From assembly GCA_002398825.1 (NCBI GenBank), contig DHBS01000031.1, positions 1 through 50,790 of the forward strand: DNA of 50,790 nt. Direction: 5' to 3'. Position 1 is the first letter of the stretch, and every line of letters begins with the position of its first letter. The translations under genes and the position numbers were made by a program. Source of the stretch: Syntrophomonas sp. UBA4922. Its GTDB lineage: Bacteria > Bacillota > Syntrophomonadia > Syntrophomonadales > Syntrophomonadaceae. The notes beneath the pieces were generated by a model. It worked only from the letters and a program-made list of their open reading frames with translations. It did no database searches and was not told the origin of the DNA. Of the stretch, positions 6,942 through 14,978 are shown piece after piece.

Positions 6942-8585
6942 ATGATAATCTATCGACGGCGCAGACCTGGGCCTGCCTTGGTGCTCCTGGCGCTGGCCCT
7001 GACTTTGGGAGCCCTTGCCATCTATGCCGCGAGTCGCCTGGTGTACACCGCCAGTCTTGATAGCAGGGCCTTAAATGTAGGCCTCACCGCACCTGTCAAC
7101 AGCCTCGAGCCTGCCCGGATTCTAAGTCATGAAGAGCGGCTGGTCGGTTCTATGCTCTACGAAGGGCTGGTGCAGTACGATGAGCCCGGTAAACAGGCCA
7201 AGCCTTTGCTGGCTGATGAGTGGAAGTATGAAGAAAACGGCCAGAAGATCGTTTTTAAACTGCGTAATGTACAATTCAGCAACGGGAAAAAGGTTCAGGC
7301 CGCTGATGTTAAAACTTGCTGGGAGAAGACCCTGGCTGGCAGCAAAGAAGGGAGTCATATATCCCTATTTCTTCCCATAGCAGGGAGCTCGGATTTTTTA
7401 CAGGGAAAGAGTTCGGAAATTGCAGGCTTAAAGGCCAGCAACGGAAATATTCTGGAGATTACCCTGACAACTCCCAATGCCGCTTTTATTTATATGCTGA
7501 CCCACCCGGTTTTCTGGGTATACGACAGCAAAGACAGCGCTGTACCCCCTCCTGGGACCGGTCCCTTTATACTGCAGCAAAATAGCGAGCAACGCTTATC
7601 CTTGCTGCAGAATGAGAACCATCACCAAGGATCATCGCCGATCAAAGCGATCGAGGTGAAAATATTCAAAGATCCTGCCCAGGCCTTAGCGGAGTTCAAA
7701 GCGGGGCAACTGGACTATTTGGATAAGGTAACCCCGCAGGATTTGCCGGGATTGCGCAACGATCCGGAGCTGAAAGAAATGCTGGTGGAAAAACCGCTCT
7801 ATACACTGTACGGCATCGGCTTTAACCTGAATAAGAAGCCTTTCAACGGCAATTACCTGCTGCGGCGCGCTATAAACTACGCTGTTGACCGTCAGGCTAT
7901 CAATAAGGATGTTCTGGGAGAGACCTATATCCCTTTAAAAGGGGTGCTTCCTGCGGAGATGCCGGGTCACAATACGGACATACAGGGATATGGCTATGAC
8001 CCGGAGAAGGCCCGCCAGTTGCTGGAGCAGGCCGGATATCCGGGCGGCAAGGGACTGAGTCCGCTGATGCTGGCCTACAACCAGGGGGAAGGGCATCAGC
8101 GGGTGGTTGAAATCATTGCCAGCCAGTTGTCAGAAGTAGGTATACCGGTTCAGTTGGCCCCACTTACCTGGGATTATTATAAAAAACAGCTTGCCAGTTA
8201 TAACCTGGTTCTGTTCAGGCTGGAGTGGTCGGCTGACTACCCTGATTCCGACAGCATCCTGTATAGCCTATTCCACAGCTCACATATAGGGAGTACCAAT
8301 TACTTCGCCTATAATAACAACCAGGTGGACCTGGTGCTTGACAGCTCACGGGCGTCCATCGGGGATGAGAAAGAGCGTGTAAAGCTGCTGCAAAAAGCAG
8401 AGCAGATGATTATTGACGATGCTCCCTGTATATGGCTCTTTCAGACCGCCACCGCCAAACTGGTGCGTGAAAATGTAGACAGTTTAGAGGTGGATGGCTT
8501 AGATACCGTGGACTGGTTTAAAGCGGAATTGAAGAAGCCGGTGTTAAGTAATGCGCTGCAGACGCCCACCGATGGCAAAGTATAA
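6942..8585 (+). CDS. Peptide/oligopeptide-binding protein (SBP_bac_5), membrane-anchored
   Basis: A 547-residue extracellular solute-binding protein of the DppA/OppA type, which captures peptides or similar solutes for an ABC importer. After an RRRR-bearing N-terminus and one hydrophobic helix (about 10-32) comes the family body, with the start motif NSLEPARILSHEER and LYEGLVQYD, the FTLRNVQFSNGKKV-like segment, NYAVDRQAINK near 315, and DYPDSDSILYSLFHSS near 430. There is no lipobox Cys, unusual for a Gram-positive binding protein; it may be held by the uncleaved helix. GGGGGAGGG six bases before the ATG defines the start. No permease or ATPase genes adjoin it, so its partner must be elsewhere or absent. 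Confidence 0.9.
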   Translation: MIIYRRRRPGPALVLLALALTLGALAIYAASRLVYTASLDSRALNVGLTAPVNSLEPARILSHEERLVGSMLYEGLVQYDEPGKQAKPLLADEWKYEENGQKIVFKLRNVQFSNGKKVQAADVKTCWEKTLAGSKEGSHISLFLPIAGSSDFLQGKSSEIAGLKASNGNILEITLTTPNAAFIYMLTHPVFWVYDSKDSAVPPPGTGPFILQQNSEQRLSLLQNENHHQGSSPIKAIEVKIFKDPAQALAEFKAGQLDYLDKVTPQDLPGLRNDPELKEMLVEKPLYTLYGIGFNLNKKPFNGNYLLRRAINYAVDRQAINKDVLGETYIPLKGVLPAEMPGHNTDIQGYGYDPEKARQLLEQAGYPGGKGLSPLMLAYNQGEGHQRVVEIIASQLSEVGIPVQLAPLTWDYYKKQLASYNLVLFRLEWSADYPDSDSILYSLFHSSHIGSTNYFAYNNNQVDLVLDSSRASIGDEKERVKLLQKAEQMIIDDAPCIWLFQTATAKLVRENVDSLEVDGLDTVDWFKAELKKPVLSNALQTPTDGKV

Positions 8586-8600
8586 ATACTTGCCTTTTTT
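8574..8600 (+). terminator. Rho-independent terminator overlapping the stop codon
   Basis: GGCAA (8574-8578) and GTA pair with TAC and TTGCC (8590-8594), with one bulged A, a TAAA loop, then TTTTTT at 8595-8600. The stem includes the stop codon of the binding-protein gene. Confidence 0.75.
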
Positions 8601-8651
8601 ATTAGTATAATTATTTAACAAAGTGTGGCTGTGAAGGGCTATATTCCTTAA

Positions 8652-8680
8652 TTGACACCCAAGTGCGGCTGTTGTATAAT
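8652..8680 (+). promoter_or_regulatory. Consensus sigma-A promoter for tRNA-Leu
   Basis: TTGACA at 8652-8657 and TATAAT at 8675-8680 are separated by exactly 17 bases, a perfect housekeeping promoter. Transcription should begin near 8687, about 30 bases before the mature tRNA. Confidence 0.92.
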
Positions 8681-8715
8681 ACCCTTTGCAGGGATGACAA
8701 ATCGCTGCAATATAT

Positions 8716-8800
8716 GTCGGAGTGGTGGAACGGGCAGACACGTACGTTTGAGGGGCGTATGCTGAGAGGCGTGGGGGTTCAAGTCCCCCCTCCGACACCA
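8716..8800 (+). tRNA. tRNA-Leu (anticodon GAG)
   Basis: An 85-base type II tRNA including an encoded CCA. The acceptor stem GTCGGAG (8716-8722) pairs with CTCCGAC (8790-8796); A8797 is the discriminator and 8798-8800 is CCA. The anticodon stem TACGT/GCGTA encloses the 7-base loop TTGAGGG, giving anticodon GAG (Leu codons CUC and CUU). A long variable arm and a standard GGTTCAAGT T-loop with CCCCC stem follow. Type II shape and A73 agree with leucine. Confidence 0.96.
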
Positions 8801-9108
8801 ACATTATCCAAACTTTTTAATTGCAACTTAAATACCAAATCAATATTTGTTCCCAATATAGTGGCATTCTTAACATAGGTTGCCACTATTTCTCGTTTAG
8901 TCTCCGCAGATGTGTTGAACCCCAATTTTCCTCTTTGCCGCTTTATAGATAATGCAAAAATTCAGGTATTTATTTTAAGGAAGCTTTACAATTGTTAAAA
9001 AGAGAAGTTCATATTTTCGTTATCGTTTCCAATGCGAAGCTGTTTTTGTTCTGAGCCTTTTGCCGTATTCCATTACGGCGAGTTCCTGAATATTACGAGT
9101 ATTGAATA
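8801..9108. other. Intergenic region between tRNA-Leu and hicB
   Basis: About 300 AT-rich bases with no gene. It holds the 8858-8889 hairpin and a short stem (GCCGTA/TACGGC with a TTCCAT loop) near 9061-9078 just beyond the 3' end of hicB. Nothing else stands out. Confidence 0.5.
8858..8889 (+). terminator. Hairpin, probable terminator of the tRNA transcript
   Basis: ATAGTGGCA (8858-8866) and TGCCACTAT (8881-8889) form a perfect 9-bp stem with a 14-base loop, followed by TTCTCGTTTAG. The T-run is imperfect, so this may be a weak terminator or a processing hairpin. Confidence 0.5.
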
Positions 9109-9483
9109 TTAAACTCTAAGTTTTTCGCGCAGGGCTTCTTGAAGAACTTTTGATAAACTAACTCCAGCATCAGTAGCTTTCGCATCTAACCATCCGGGAA
9201 TGCTGACAGTGCGGCGCACTGCACGGTTATCGCGTATATTGGCCCGGACAAGATTTACGAATTGATTTTTTATAGGTTTGATTGTCTTAATATTCCTGGG
9301 ATTAGGAATAGATTCTTTCTCTTCTATCAAATATTCAATCCATTGCGTTAAGGCGCTTTGAGCCATGTCTATAGCGTTACCCAAAGATTTCCCCTCACTA
9401 ATGCAGCCGGGTAAGTCGGGAAAGGTAATTGTATAGCTGCCATCGCTGTTTTGTTCAAAGATAGCCGGATAAATATATTCCAT
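9109..9483 (-). CDS. hicB: HicB-family antitoxin
   Basis: A 124-residue two-domain antitoxin. Residues 1-50 form the partial RNase H-like HicB fold (YPAIFEQNSDGSYTITFPDLPGC followed by the GxSLxxAIDMAQSAL helix), which covers and inhibits HicA. The C-terminus (about 88-124: RRTVSIPGWLDAKA, then SLSKVLQEALRE) looks like a ribbon-helix-helix DNA-binding domain for autoregulation. It lies downstream of hicA with 64 bases between them, in the usual toxin-first order. AAGGAG precedes the start codon, and a TATAAT on the minus strand in the gap could allow separate antitoxin expression. Confidence 0.92.
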   Translation of the reverse strand: MEYIYPAIFEQNSDGSYTITFPDLPGCISEGKSLGNAIDMAQSALTQWIEYLIEEKESIPNPRNIKTIKPIKNQFVNLVRANIRDNRAVRRTVSIPGWLDAKATDAGVSLSKVLQEALREKLRV

Positions 9484-9547
9484 GGATAGCGTCTCCTTTC
9501 TAATTTATTATAATATTTGGCATTTTAAATCTCAGGGAAGCAGAGTT

Positions 9548-9724
9548 TTATTTCAATCCCGCATCCTTTAGAATTTGCCTGGCTGTATTTTCGTTGATTT
9601 CACGGTGCCTTGGGATTTGTACGGTTCGCTTATCCGGGGCTCTATAAATACTATGATCTCCGTCTCTGATTTTGCGAAATCCGGCGGATTCGAGTTTTTT
9701 AATCAAGTCCCGTCGTTTCATCAT
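9548..9724 (-). CDS. hicA: HicA-family mRNA interferase toxin
   Basis: A 58-residue protein with the whole HicA double-stranded RNA-binding-like fold: MKRRDLIKKLESAGF, then RDGDHSIY with the catalytic His (about residue 24), then VQIPRHREINENTARQILKDAG. HicA toxins cleave mRNA and halt translation until neutralised by HicB, encoded immediately downstream. Both ATG codons at the start (9724 and 9721) are possible. The length is typical, all conserved positions are present, and nothing suggests decay. The TA pair sits alone next to a tRNA gene, a common place for mobile cargo, though no element ends are visible. Confidence 0.9.
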   Translation of the reverse strand: MMKRRDLIKKLESAGFRKIRDGDHSIYRAPDKRTVQIPRHREINENTARQILKDAGLK

Positions 9725-9805
9725 TTATTTCCCCTTAGCTATATTATATTACGCAAATTAAGTAAAGCAAAGACGAATTACTTAAAATGCGTACAATATT
9801 TCTAG

Positions 9806-10030
9806 CCTGGCGATGCCAGGTTTCCTATTGGATTGACTATGATTAAGAAGGGCTGTATTGGCCCACTTATGCATCGGAATGCTGGCGTGAATACCCCGCC
9901 TGGACTATGCAGGCTGTTGTAAACCAAAACATCTGTTTCCTTAACTGCACAAGCTGCATCTAAAATGGACACACATTACATACCAAGCACTTATCAATCA
10001 GGGTAGGAAGATACCCTGATTTCCTTTTTT
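9806..10030 (+). ncRNA. Candidate structured plus-strand RNA
   Basis: No credible gene is present between hicA and the AbrB-type gene, but the stretch holds a series of short perfect hairpins: 9806-9820 (CCTGGC/GCCAGG), 9850-9864 (GGGC/GCCC) and 9898-9914 (GCCTG/CAGGC), and ends in a strong plus-strand terminator. A terminator needs something to terminate, and no plus-strand gene lies upstream. A TACAAT at 9792-9797 could be a -10 but lacks a good -35. It could be a small RNA, a leader remnant or decayed DNA; I recognise no known family. Confidence 0.3.
9996..10030 (+). terminator. Strong rho-independent terminator
   Basis: AATCAGGGTA (9996-10005) and TACCCTGATT (10012-10021) form a perfect 10-bp stem with a six-base loop, followed by TCCTTTTTT. 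Orientation is plus, although neighbouring genes on both sides are on the minus strand. Confidence 0.85.
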
Positions 10031-10191
10031 ATGATTATTTTGGCACTCTAAGCTTCAATTAATATGGCGTTTTCAAGTACTGAAGCGAGAATATAAGACT
10101 GTCAGCAGATCTTTATATGATTCAGCTTTGGCAGACTGTATTTTCAGCTTGAGCAGAGCCGGATTCTTGCGGTGGTCCTCTAAGGATGATC

Positions 10192-10446
10192 CTAACTGTC
10201 TTCAGAAGCGGTCATTTTCTCGATGCACGCCTTGCATACGAACGTGTTATTGTATTTGATTACATTTTCAAATTGTCCGCAGAAAACACAGGTCGGCAAA
10301 TATTTTTGCGCGGTGATACTGTCCTCCCTGGGGAAGAACTCCAGGTAATCCCCTGATTTTATGTTTAAAGCGTTTATTATTTCCGCTGGCAATCTAATGC
10401 GTCCTAATTCATCGACTCGTCTAACCACTCTTTTACCCTTGAACAT
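10192..10446 (-). CDS. AbrB/SpoVT-type transcriptional regulator with zinc-ribbon tail
   Basis: An 84-residue protein with an N-terminal swapped-hairpin AbrB DNA-binding domain (RRVDELGRIRLPAEI, ALNIKSGDYLEFF; residues 1-48) followed by a four-cysteine segment (CVFCGQ about 53-58, CKACIEK about 72-78) that should bind zinc. AbrB-like proteins are dimeric transition-state or sporulation regulators in Firmicutes; the zinc-ribbon tail occurs in a subset of clostridial members. GGGAGGG lies seven bases before the start. It stands alone, with its 5' end toward a long non-coding leader of the antiporter gene; whether it controls that gene is unknown. Confidence 0.88.
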   Translation of the reverse strand: MFKGKRVVRRVDELGRIRLPAEIINALNIKSGDYLEFFPREDSITAQKYLPTCVFCGQFENVIKYNNTFVCKACIEKMTASEDS

Positions 10447-10860
10447 AATTCCCTCCCTGGCGAATAAAAATCAACTTCGGATTAAATGTAATTATATGTA
10501 TAATATAGAACAAAATGGAACAAAAACACAACCAGTACCCCATTTGCTGATCGTGCGATTTGAAAGATGATAATCTGAGTTTTATTATCAAAAAGTATTA
10601 TCAATCTGGGATCATTGCTCTGCTGAGCGCATGTGAATAACCGCGGGTTTTGATGTGGTGCCTTGTGCTGGGAGGTGGTCTAAGCAGCCATCAATAGATA
10701 TAATACTTATTGGAGGATAACAATAATTCATAGTGGGAATCCTTTGAGACAACTTTAAGAGCACGGTTTAGGACAGGCTAAATCGCAGCTGATTTGTCGA
10801 ATAGGCGGGAAAAGGTTTATTAGGCTATGCCTTATAAGCTGCCAGACCGTCCAGTGTTCT

Positions 10861-10872
10861 TTTAGATTTAAA
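10861..10872. repeat. Palindrome copy 1 (imperfect) upstream of antiporter
   Basis: TTTAGATTTAAA, a one-mismatch version of the 12-base palindrome at 10927-10938, inside the longer direct repeat. Possible operator half of a tandem site. Confidence 0.4.
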
Positions 10873-10926
10873 TACCATGCCAGGCTGAATGAGGATGTGG
10901 AGTGACCAGGACCGGATCAGTTCTTT

Positions 10927-10938
10927 TTTAGATCTAAA
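10927..10938. repeat. Palindrome copy 2 (perfect) upstream of antiporter
   Basis: TTTAGATCTAAA, a perfect 12-base palindrome 23 bases before the antiporter start codon and 66 bases after copy 1. Position suggests a regulator-binding site or a start-proximal element. Confidence 0.45.
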
Positions 10939-10961
10939 TATTGTGTCAGGGAGGTAGATAG

Positions 10962-13010
10962 ATGCACATACCCCTTCTCAATGATATCGTACTTATATTT
11001 GGTTTGGCGATTATTGTCATATATATCTGCCACAAAATAAGGATCCCCAGTGTGGTCGGCCTTTTGATTACGGGTGTACTGGCCGGTCCCCACGGCTTTG
11101 GTATGGTTAATGATGTTGAGAGCGTAGATGTCATGGCTGAACTGGGGATTATTTTGCTGCTTTTCACTATCGGCATCGAGTTTTCGCTCAGGCAGCTGCT
11201 GCAAATTAAGAAGAGCGTCTTCTTGGGGGGAGCCTTACAGGTATTGTTTACCTCCCTGGCTACCATGCTTATCATGATAGAAGTAGGATATCCCTGGAAT
11301 GTATCCTTATTTATCGGTTTCTTGGTCTCGCTGAGCAGTACTGCCATTGTGCTAAAGTTGATTCAGGACCGGTCCGAGATCGATTCACCGCATGGCCGCA
11401 ATATACTGGGCATTCTGATCTTTCAAGATATCGTGATTATCCCCATGATGCTGTTTACCCCAATGTTAGCCAATATTGCGGGCGGGACCGGGGAATCGAT
11501 CTCATTGCTGGTAGTCAAAGTCTTGCTGGTATTACTGTTTTTATTTATCAGCGCCCGGTGGCTGGCGCCTTTTGTCTTTCATCACATCGCCCGCCAGCAA
11601 AGCAGGGAATTGTTTCTCATAAGCACTGTTACCATCGGTCTGGCGGTGGCCTGGCTGACCTCCAGTATAGGCCTGTCTCTTTCCCTAGGGGCATTTCTGG
11701 CCGGGTTGATCATATCCGAATCGGATTACAACCATCAAGCCCTGGTCAGTATATTGCCCTTTCGTGATGTATTCACCAGCATATTCTTCGTTTCGGTGGG
11801 GATGCTGTTTAATGTTGCCACTTTTTTACAGAACCCGCTGGTCTTAACCGGGGCGGCCCTGATAATACTGTTGGTCAAAGCTGTAGTAGCCGGAGGAGTG
11901 GTCTCAACCCTGGGATACCCCATCAGGACAGCAATTCTGGCAGGTTTTGCCCTTAATCAGGTGGGCGAGTTTTCTTTTATCCTTTCCCGGGTGGGATTGG
12001 ATTACCAGTTGTTAAGCCCTGACTTCTACCAATTGTTTATCATTGTATCGGTTTTGACCATGGCCATCACACCGTTCAGCATCGGTCTCAGTCCTCGTAT
12101 CGCTGAAGTTTTTCTGCGTCTTCCCCTGTCAACTAAAACCAAGACCGGTATAGATGTTGATCTGGAGTCACCTCAAGCGACCATGAATGACCATTTGGTT
12201 ATTATTGGCTTCGGCATTAACGGCCGTAATCTGGCCAGGGCAGCGTCAGCCAGCGGCATACAATATATGATTATAGAAATGAACCCTGATGTGGTCAGGC
12301 AGGAGAGGGAGAATGGCGAAACTATATTTTACGGGGATGCCATCCATCTGGAAGTGCTTCAGCAGGCCAATATCGACACCGCCCGGGTTGTGGTGGTAGC
12401 CATATCAGATGTGTCCGCGACCACCAGGATAGTGGATATGATTCACAAAACCAATCCTCAGGTGCATATCATCGTGCGAACCCGCTATGTACAGGACATC
12501 CAGGAGCTTTATGCACTGGGAGCCAATGACGTTATTCCTGAGGAGTTTGAAACCTCTGTGGAGATTTTCACCCTGGTATTGAAGAAATACCTGGTGCCCA
12601 AGGTGGACATAGAAAGGTTCATTACCGAGGTTCGGGCTGATGGGTATGATATGCTGCGCAGCCTGTCCAGGAAATCCCCTACTTTTCAAGATATCAAGCT
12701 GCATTACCATGATGCTGAAATCGCCAATATAAGGGTTGAAAGCAATTCAGTTTTAGCAAATAAGACCCTGGGGGAAATTGATGTCAGAAATCAGTACGGG
12801 GTATCCATTTTGTTGATTCAACGCGGCGCAGAGACCATCATCAATCCTGCTGGCGACGCTTCTCTAGAGCCCGGGGACCAAGCGGTATTGCTGGGATCAC
12901 CTGATAACATCAATGAAATAACGCAGGTACTGGGCGGTGTTTTCAAGAATAAGAACAAGATGGAAGGCATTAGTCGGGATAAGTATGTACGGGGGGGAGA
13001 TGTGGCCTGA
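10962..13010 (+). CDS. Kef-type monovalent cation:proton antiporter (CPA2) with RCK domains
   Basis: A 682-residue membrane protein. Residues 1-385 form a CPA2 antiporter domain of about 12 helices (IPSVVGLLITGVLAGPHGFG; SLSLGAFLAGLIISES; FSFILSRVGL). Residues about 405-520 are a TrkA-N/RCK nucleotide-binding fold (VIIGFGINGRNLARA, with acidic IIEMNPD), and 585-665 a TrkA-C ligand domain (NKTLGEIDVRNQYGVSILLIQR, LEPGDQAVLLG). Such proteins exchange K+ or Na+ for protons under control of cytosolic ligands, in pH and osmotic homeostasis. GGGAGG supports the ATG. A PilZ-like membrane protein follows 58 bases downstream. Ion specificity cannot be read from sequence. Confidence 0.93.
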   Translation: MHIPLLNDIVLIFGLAIIVIYICHKIRIPSVVGLLITGVLAGPHGFGMVNDVESVDVMAELGIILLLFTIGIEFSLRQLLQIKKSVFLGGALQVLFTSLATMLIMIEVGYPWNVSLFIGFLVSLSSTAIVLKLIQDRSEIDSPHGRNILGILIFQDIVIIPMMLFTPMLANIAGGTGESISLLVVKVLLVLLFLFISARWLAPFVFHHIARQQSRELFLISTVTIGLAVAWLTSSIGLSLSLGAFLAGLIISESDYNHQALVSILPFRDVFTSIFFVSVGMLFNVATFLQNPLVLTGAALIILLVKAVVAGGVVSTLGYPIRTAILAGFALNQVGEFSFILSRVGLDYQLLSPDFYQLFIIVSVLTMAITPFSIGLSPRIAEVFLRLPLSTKTKTGIDVDLESPQATMNDHLVIIGFGINGRNLARAASASGIQYMIIEMNPDVVRQERENGETIFYGDAIHLEVLQQANIDTARVVVVAISDVSATTRIVDMIHKTNPQVHIIVRTRYVQDIQELYALGANDVIPEEFETSVEIFTLVLKKYLVPKVDIERFITEVRADGYDMLRSLSRKSPTFQDIKLHYHDAEIANIRVESNSVLANKTLGEIDVRNQYGVSILLIQRGAETIINPAGDASLEPGDQAVLLGSPDNINEITQVLGGVFKNKNKMEGISRDKYVRGGDVA

Positions 13011-13068
13011 TCGCAGGACATCTCTACCCGGGTAAGTGACTATTTAATCCTGGGAACGACTGGGACAC

Positions 13069-13851
13069 ATGATATATGATATAGTTAGAAATTATTTCCC
13101 GGATTGGGGTGTAGTGATGTATCCTAAAAGGCCGCGAAGATTTATGAAAGCCCTGTTCCAAGTAAGTCTTTTAGTTGCCGGTGGGATTATTTACCCGTTA
13201 ACCACGGCGGGGATGACCTGGCGAGAGCTTTCCAGCAGTCTGCACAGTACTTTTAATGAGAATACTCACTGGGATTATAATAACATGGTGGGGCCGGCCT
13301 TAACCTTGATTATTTTCGCTTTTCTGATGGCTTGCTTCAAATTGTACACCATCAGGCAAAAAAAGGGATTACAGCGCGTTTATGATAAACCGCGGCGCCA
13401 GAACCGGCTAAACGTATCCCGACTGCCGGATGGACAGATGCAGAAAAGACAATGGTTCAGGCTGCAGACCCGGGACTGGTTAAAATGGTTTCATTTCCGG
13501 GGCTTTTCACCGCTAAGCGAAAGTGAGTACAGGCAAGACCACATGGTGGATATCGGCGGCGGCGGCCTGAGTTTCACAACGGAAAAAAAGCTGGATATCG
13601 GAGCGGTTATCACTTTCCTGCTCGATGTCGGCAGCGGGGATCCCCTGTCGGTTTGGGGGAAAGTAGTCAGGGTGCAGGAGAAAACAGACCACGAGCCGCA
13701 GCGCTATTTCATTGCCATACAGTTTTCCCAATTACGGGATACAGACCGCCGGCGCCTGGTTGCCTGGATTATGAAAGGGCAGCGCAATGCCATTCACAGT
13801 GCCAGGCAGGAGGAAAACCCGTCTGCCTCCACCACCCCATATCAACTCTAG
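13069..13851 (+). CDS. Membrane protein with divergent PilZ domain
   Basis: A 260-residue protein with two N-terminal membrane helices (about 28-50 and 73-95) and a C-terminal PilZ-like beta barrel (about 124-250). The RxxxR-type site is QKRQWFR (126-131) and the second motif is DIGGGGLSF (161-169). In c-di-GMP-binding PilZ domains the second motif is DxSxxG; here the Ser is Gly, so binding may be weak or lost. The ending QFSQLRDTDRRRLVAWI is typical of PilZ proteins. A later ATG at 13117 would also keep both helices; neither start has a strong ribosome binding site. Its position behind an antiporter suggests a shared operon. Confidence 0.75.
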   Translation: MIYDIVRNYFPDWGVVMYPKRPRRFMKALFQVSLLVAGGIIYPLTTAGMTWRELSSSLHSTFNENTHWDYNNMVGPALTLIIFAFLMACFKLYTIRQKKGLQRVYDKPRRQNRLNVSRLPDGQMQKRQWFRLQTRDWLKWFHFRGFSPLSESEYRQDHMVDIGGGGLSFTTEKKLDIGAVITFLLDVGSGDPLSVWGKVVRVQEKTDHEPQRYFIAIQFSQLRDTDRRRLVAWIMKGQRNAIHSARQEENPSASTTPYQL

Positions 13852-13865
13852 CCCCGCGTTGCTTA

Positions 13866-14978
13866 TCAGGATTCGATCAACAACTGGTAATCCAAACATC
13901 CCAATCCGATCCGATGTGCATATTCCAGGCCTTTCCGCCAATTGGTGTTGGGATGAATCAGGGTGAATTTATCGTCACCAGGTTCACAGCCTTTGCCTGC
14001 CAGCACTGAAGCGGTTAAGAACGGTGCCTGGTTAACCATATCCACACTGGCTTTATCCAGAGCCACCGGATCATATGAAACCGCTATGCCCAGGTCGGAC
14101 ACAATAGGAGCATCATTGTGAGACCAGCAATCGCAATTGGGGGATACCGAATTAATGATGTTGATATGGAAGTTAGGTTTGCCGCTGACTACCGCCAGGG
14201 CATATTCAGCAATCTTTTCAGTGGTTACTTCAGCCGATTGCCCCCAAACCACCTGTGCAGAATTGAAGCGGCACAGAGCCACGCACTGCCCGCAGCCAAT
14301 GCAGATTTCCTCATCTATCATCGCCTGCTCCTGTTCGGAGAGGGATATGGCCTGCTGTGAGCAATGGTCTATACAGATGCCGCAAGCCGTACAGTTCTCG
14401 CCCACAATGCGGGGTTTTGAGCTGGAGTGCATCTCCATCTTGCCGCCCCGGGATCCCGAGCCCATGCCCAGGTTCTTGATGGCCCCGCCAAAACCAGTCT
14501 GTTCGTGGCCTTTGAAATGATTGAGGGATATGATGATATCGGCGTCCGCAATCGCGCTGCCGATCTTGGCAGTCTGGCAATGTTTCAGGTTAATGGGGAT
14601 TTCCCGGTACTCGATGCCCCTGAGACCGTCGGCGATGATCACCGGGCAGCCCACCGCCAAGGGTGAAAAACCGTTTTTCATGGCCGAGTTGAGGTGATCG
14701 ATGGCATTGCTGCGCAGTCCGCTGTACAGGGTACTGCAATCCGTCAGGAATGGCTTGCCCCCGAGTTCCTTGATTAAAGCCACCACTTCGGCTGCATAAT
14801 TCGGCCGTATATAAGCCAGGTTCCCGGGCTCGCCAAAATGTATTTTTATGGCTACCATCTTGCCTTCGAAGTCGATGTCGCTTAAGCCCGCTTTGTTCAT
14901 CAGGCTGCGGAATTTCTTGATTATATTCCGGCCGGGGCGGGTGCGAAAGTCTGTAAAGTAAACCTTGGCTGGCTGCAT
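13866..14978 (-). CDS. DUF362-family iron-sulfur protein
   Basis: A protein of about 370 residues: an N-terminal DUF362 domain (VYFTDFRTRPGRNIIKKF, IKIHFGEPGNLAYIRP, LTDCSTLYSG) and an inserted two-cluster ferredoxin segment (CTACGICIDHCSQQAI and CIGCGQCVALC) that should carry two 4Fe-4S clusters. The region between them has NHFKGHEQTGFGGAIKNLGMG, a hallmark of the family. DUF362 proteins are common in anaerobes; the activity is unestablished, with an electron-transfer role likely. The start is the ATG behind GGAGG at 14978, although the frame stays open to 15074. It is convergent with the PilZ-like gene and divergent from the aminotransferase. Confidence 0.9.
   Translation of the reverse strand: MQPAKVYFTDFRTRPGRNIIKKFRSLMNKAGLSDIDFEGKMVAIKIHFGEPGNLAYIRPNYAAEVVALIKELGGKPFLTDCSTLYSGLRSNAIDHLNSAMKNGFSPLAVGCPVIIADGLRGIEYREIPINLKHCQTAKIGSAIADADIIISLNHFKGHEQTGFGGAIKNLGMGSGSRGGKMEMHSSSKPRIVGENCTACGICIDHCSQQAISLSEQEQAMIDEEICIGCGQCVALCRFNSAQVVWGQSAEVTTEKIAEYALAVVSGKPNFHINIINSVSPNCDCWSHNDAPIVSDLGIAVSYDPVALDKASVDMVNQAPFLTASVLAGKGCEPGDDKFTLIHPNTNWRKGLEYAHRIGLGCLDYQLLIES

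Larger units (their letters stand above)
10447..10961. other. Long non-coding leader between AbrB-type gene and antiporter
   Basis: About 515 bases without a gene. A TATAAT at 10699-10704 is followed by a GGAGG at 10713-10717 with no usable frame behind it. An imperfect direct repeat of about 33 bases occurs at 10852-10885 and 10918-10952, each copy carrying a TTTAGATnTAAA palindrome. Several small hairpins are possible between 10740 and 10850. I could not match the region to a known riboswitch, including the c-di-AMP (ydaO) type expected for a potassium system. Confidence 0.5.

Noticed and set aside
8544..8878. Open frames on both strands across 8544-8878
   Set aside because: They cover the consensus promoter and tRNA-Leu and encode nothing recognisable.
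9575..9805. Plus-strand open frame antisense to hicA
   Set aside because: It is the antisense shadow of a clear HicA toxin gene.
9843..9963. Short Cys-containing peptide frame ending in NCTSCI
   Set aside because: No start codon with a ribosome binding site; I read this stretch as possible structured RNA rather than a gene.
10562..10961. c-di-AMP (ydaO-type) or other riboswitch in the antiporter leader
   Set aside because: The length and target gene are suggestive, but I could not find the conserved core motifs of any riboswitch class.
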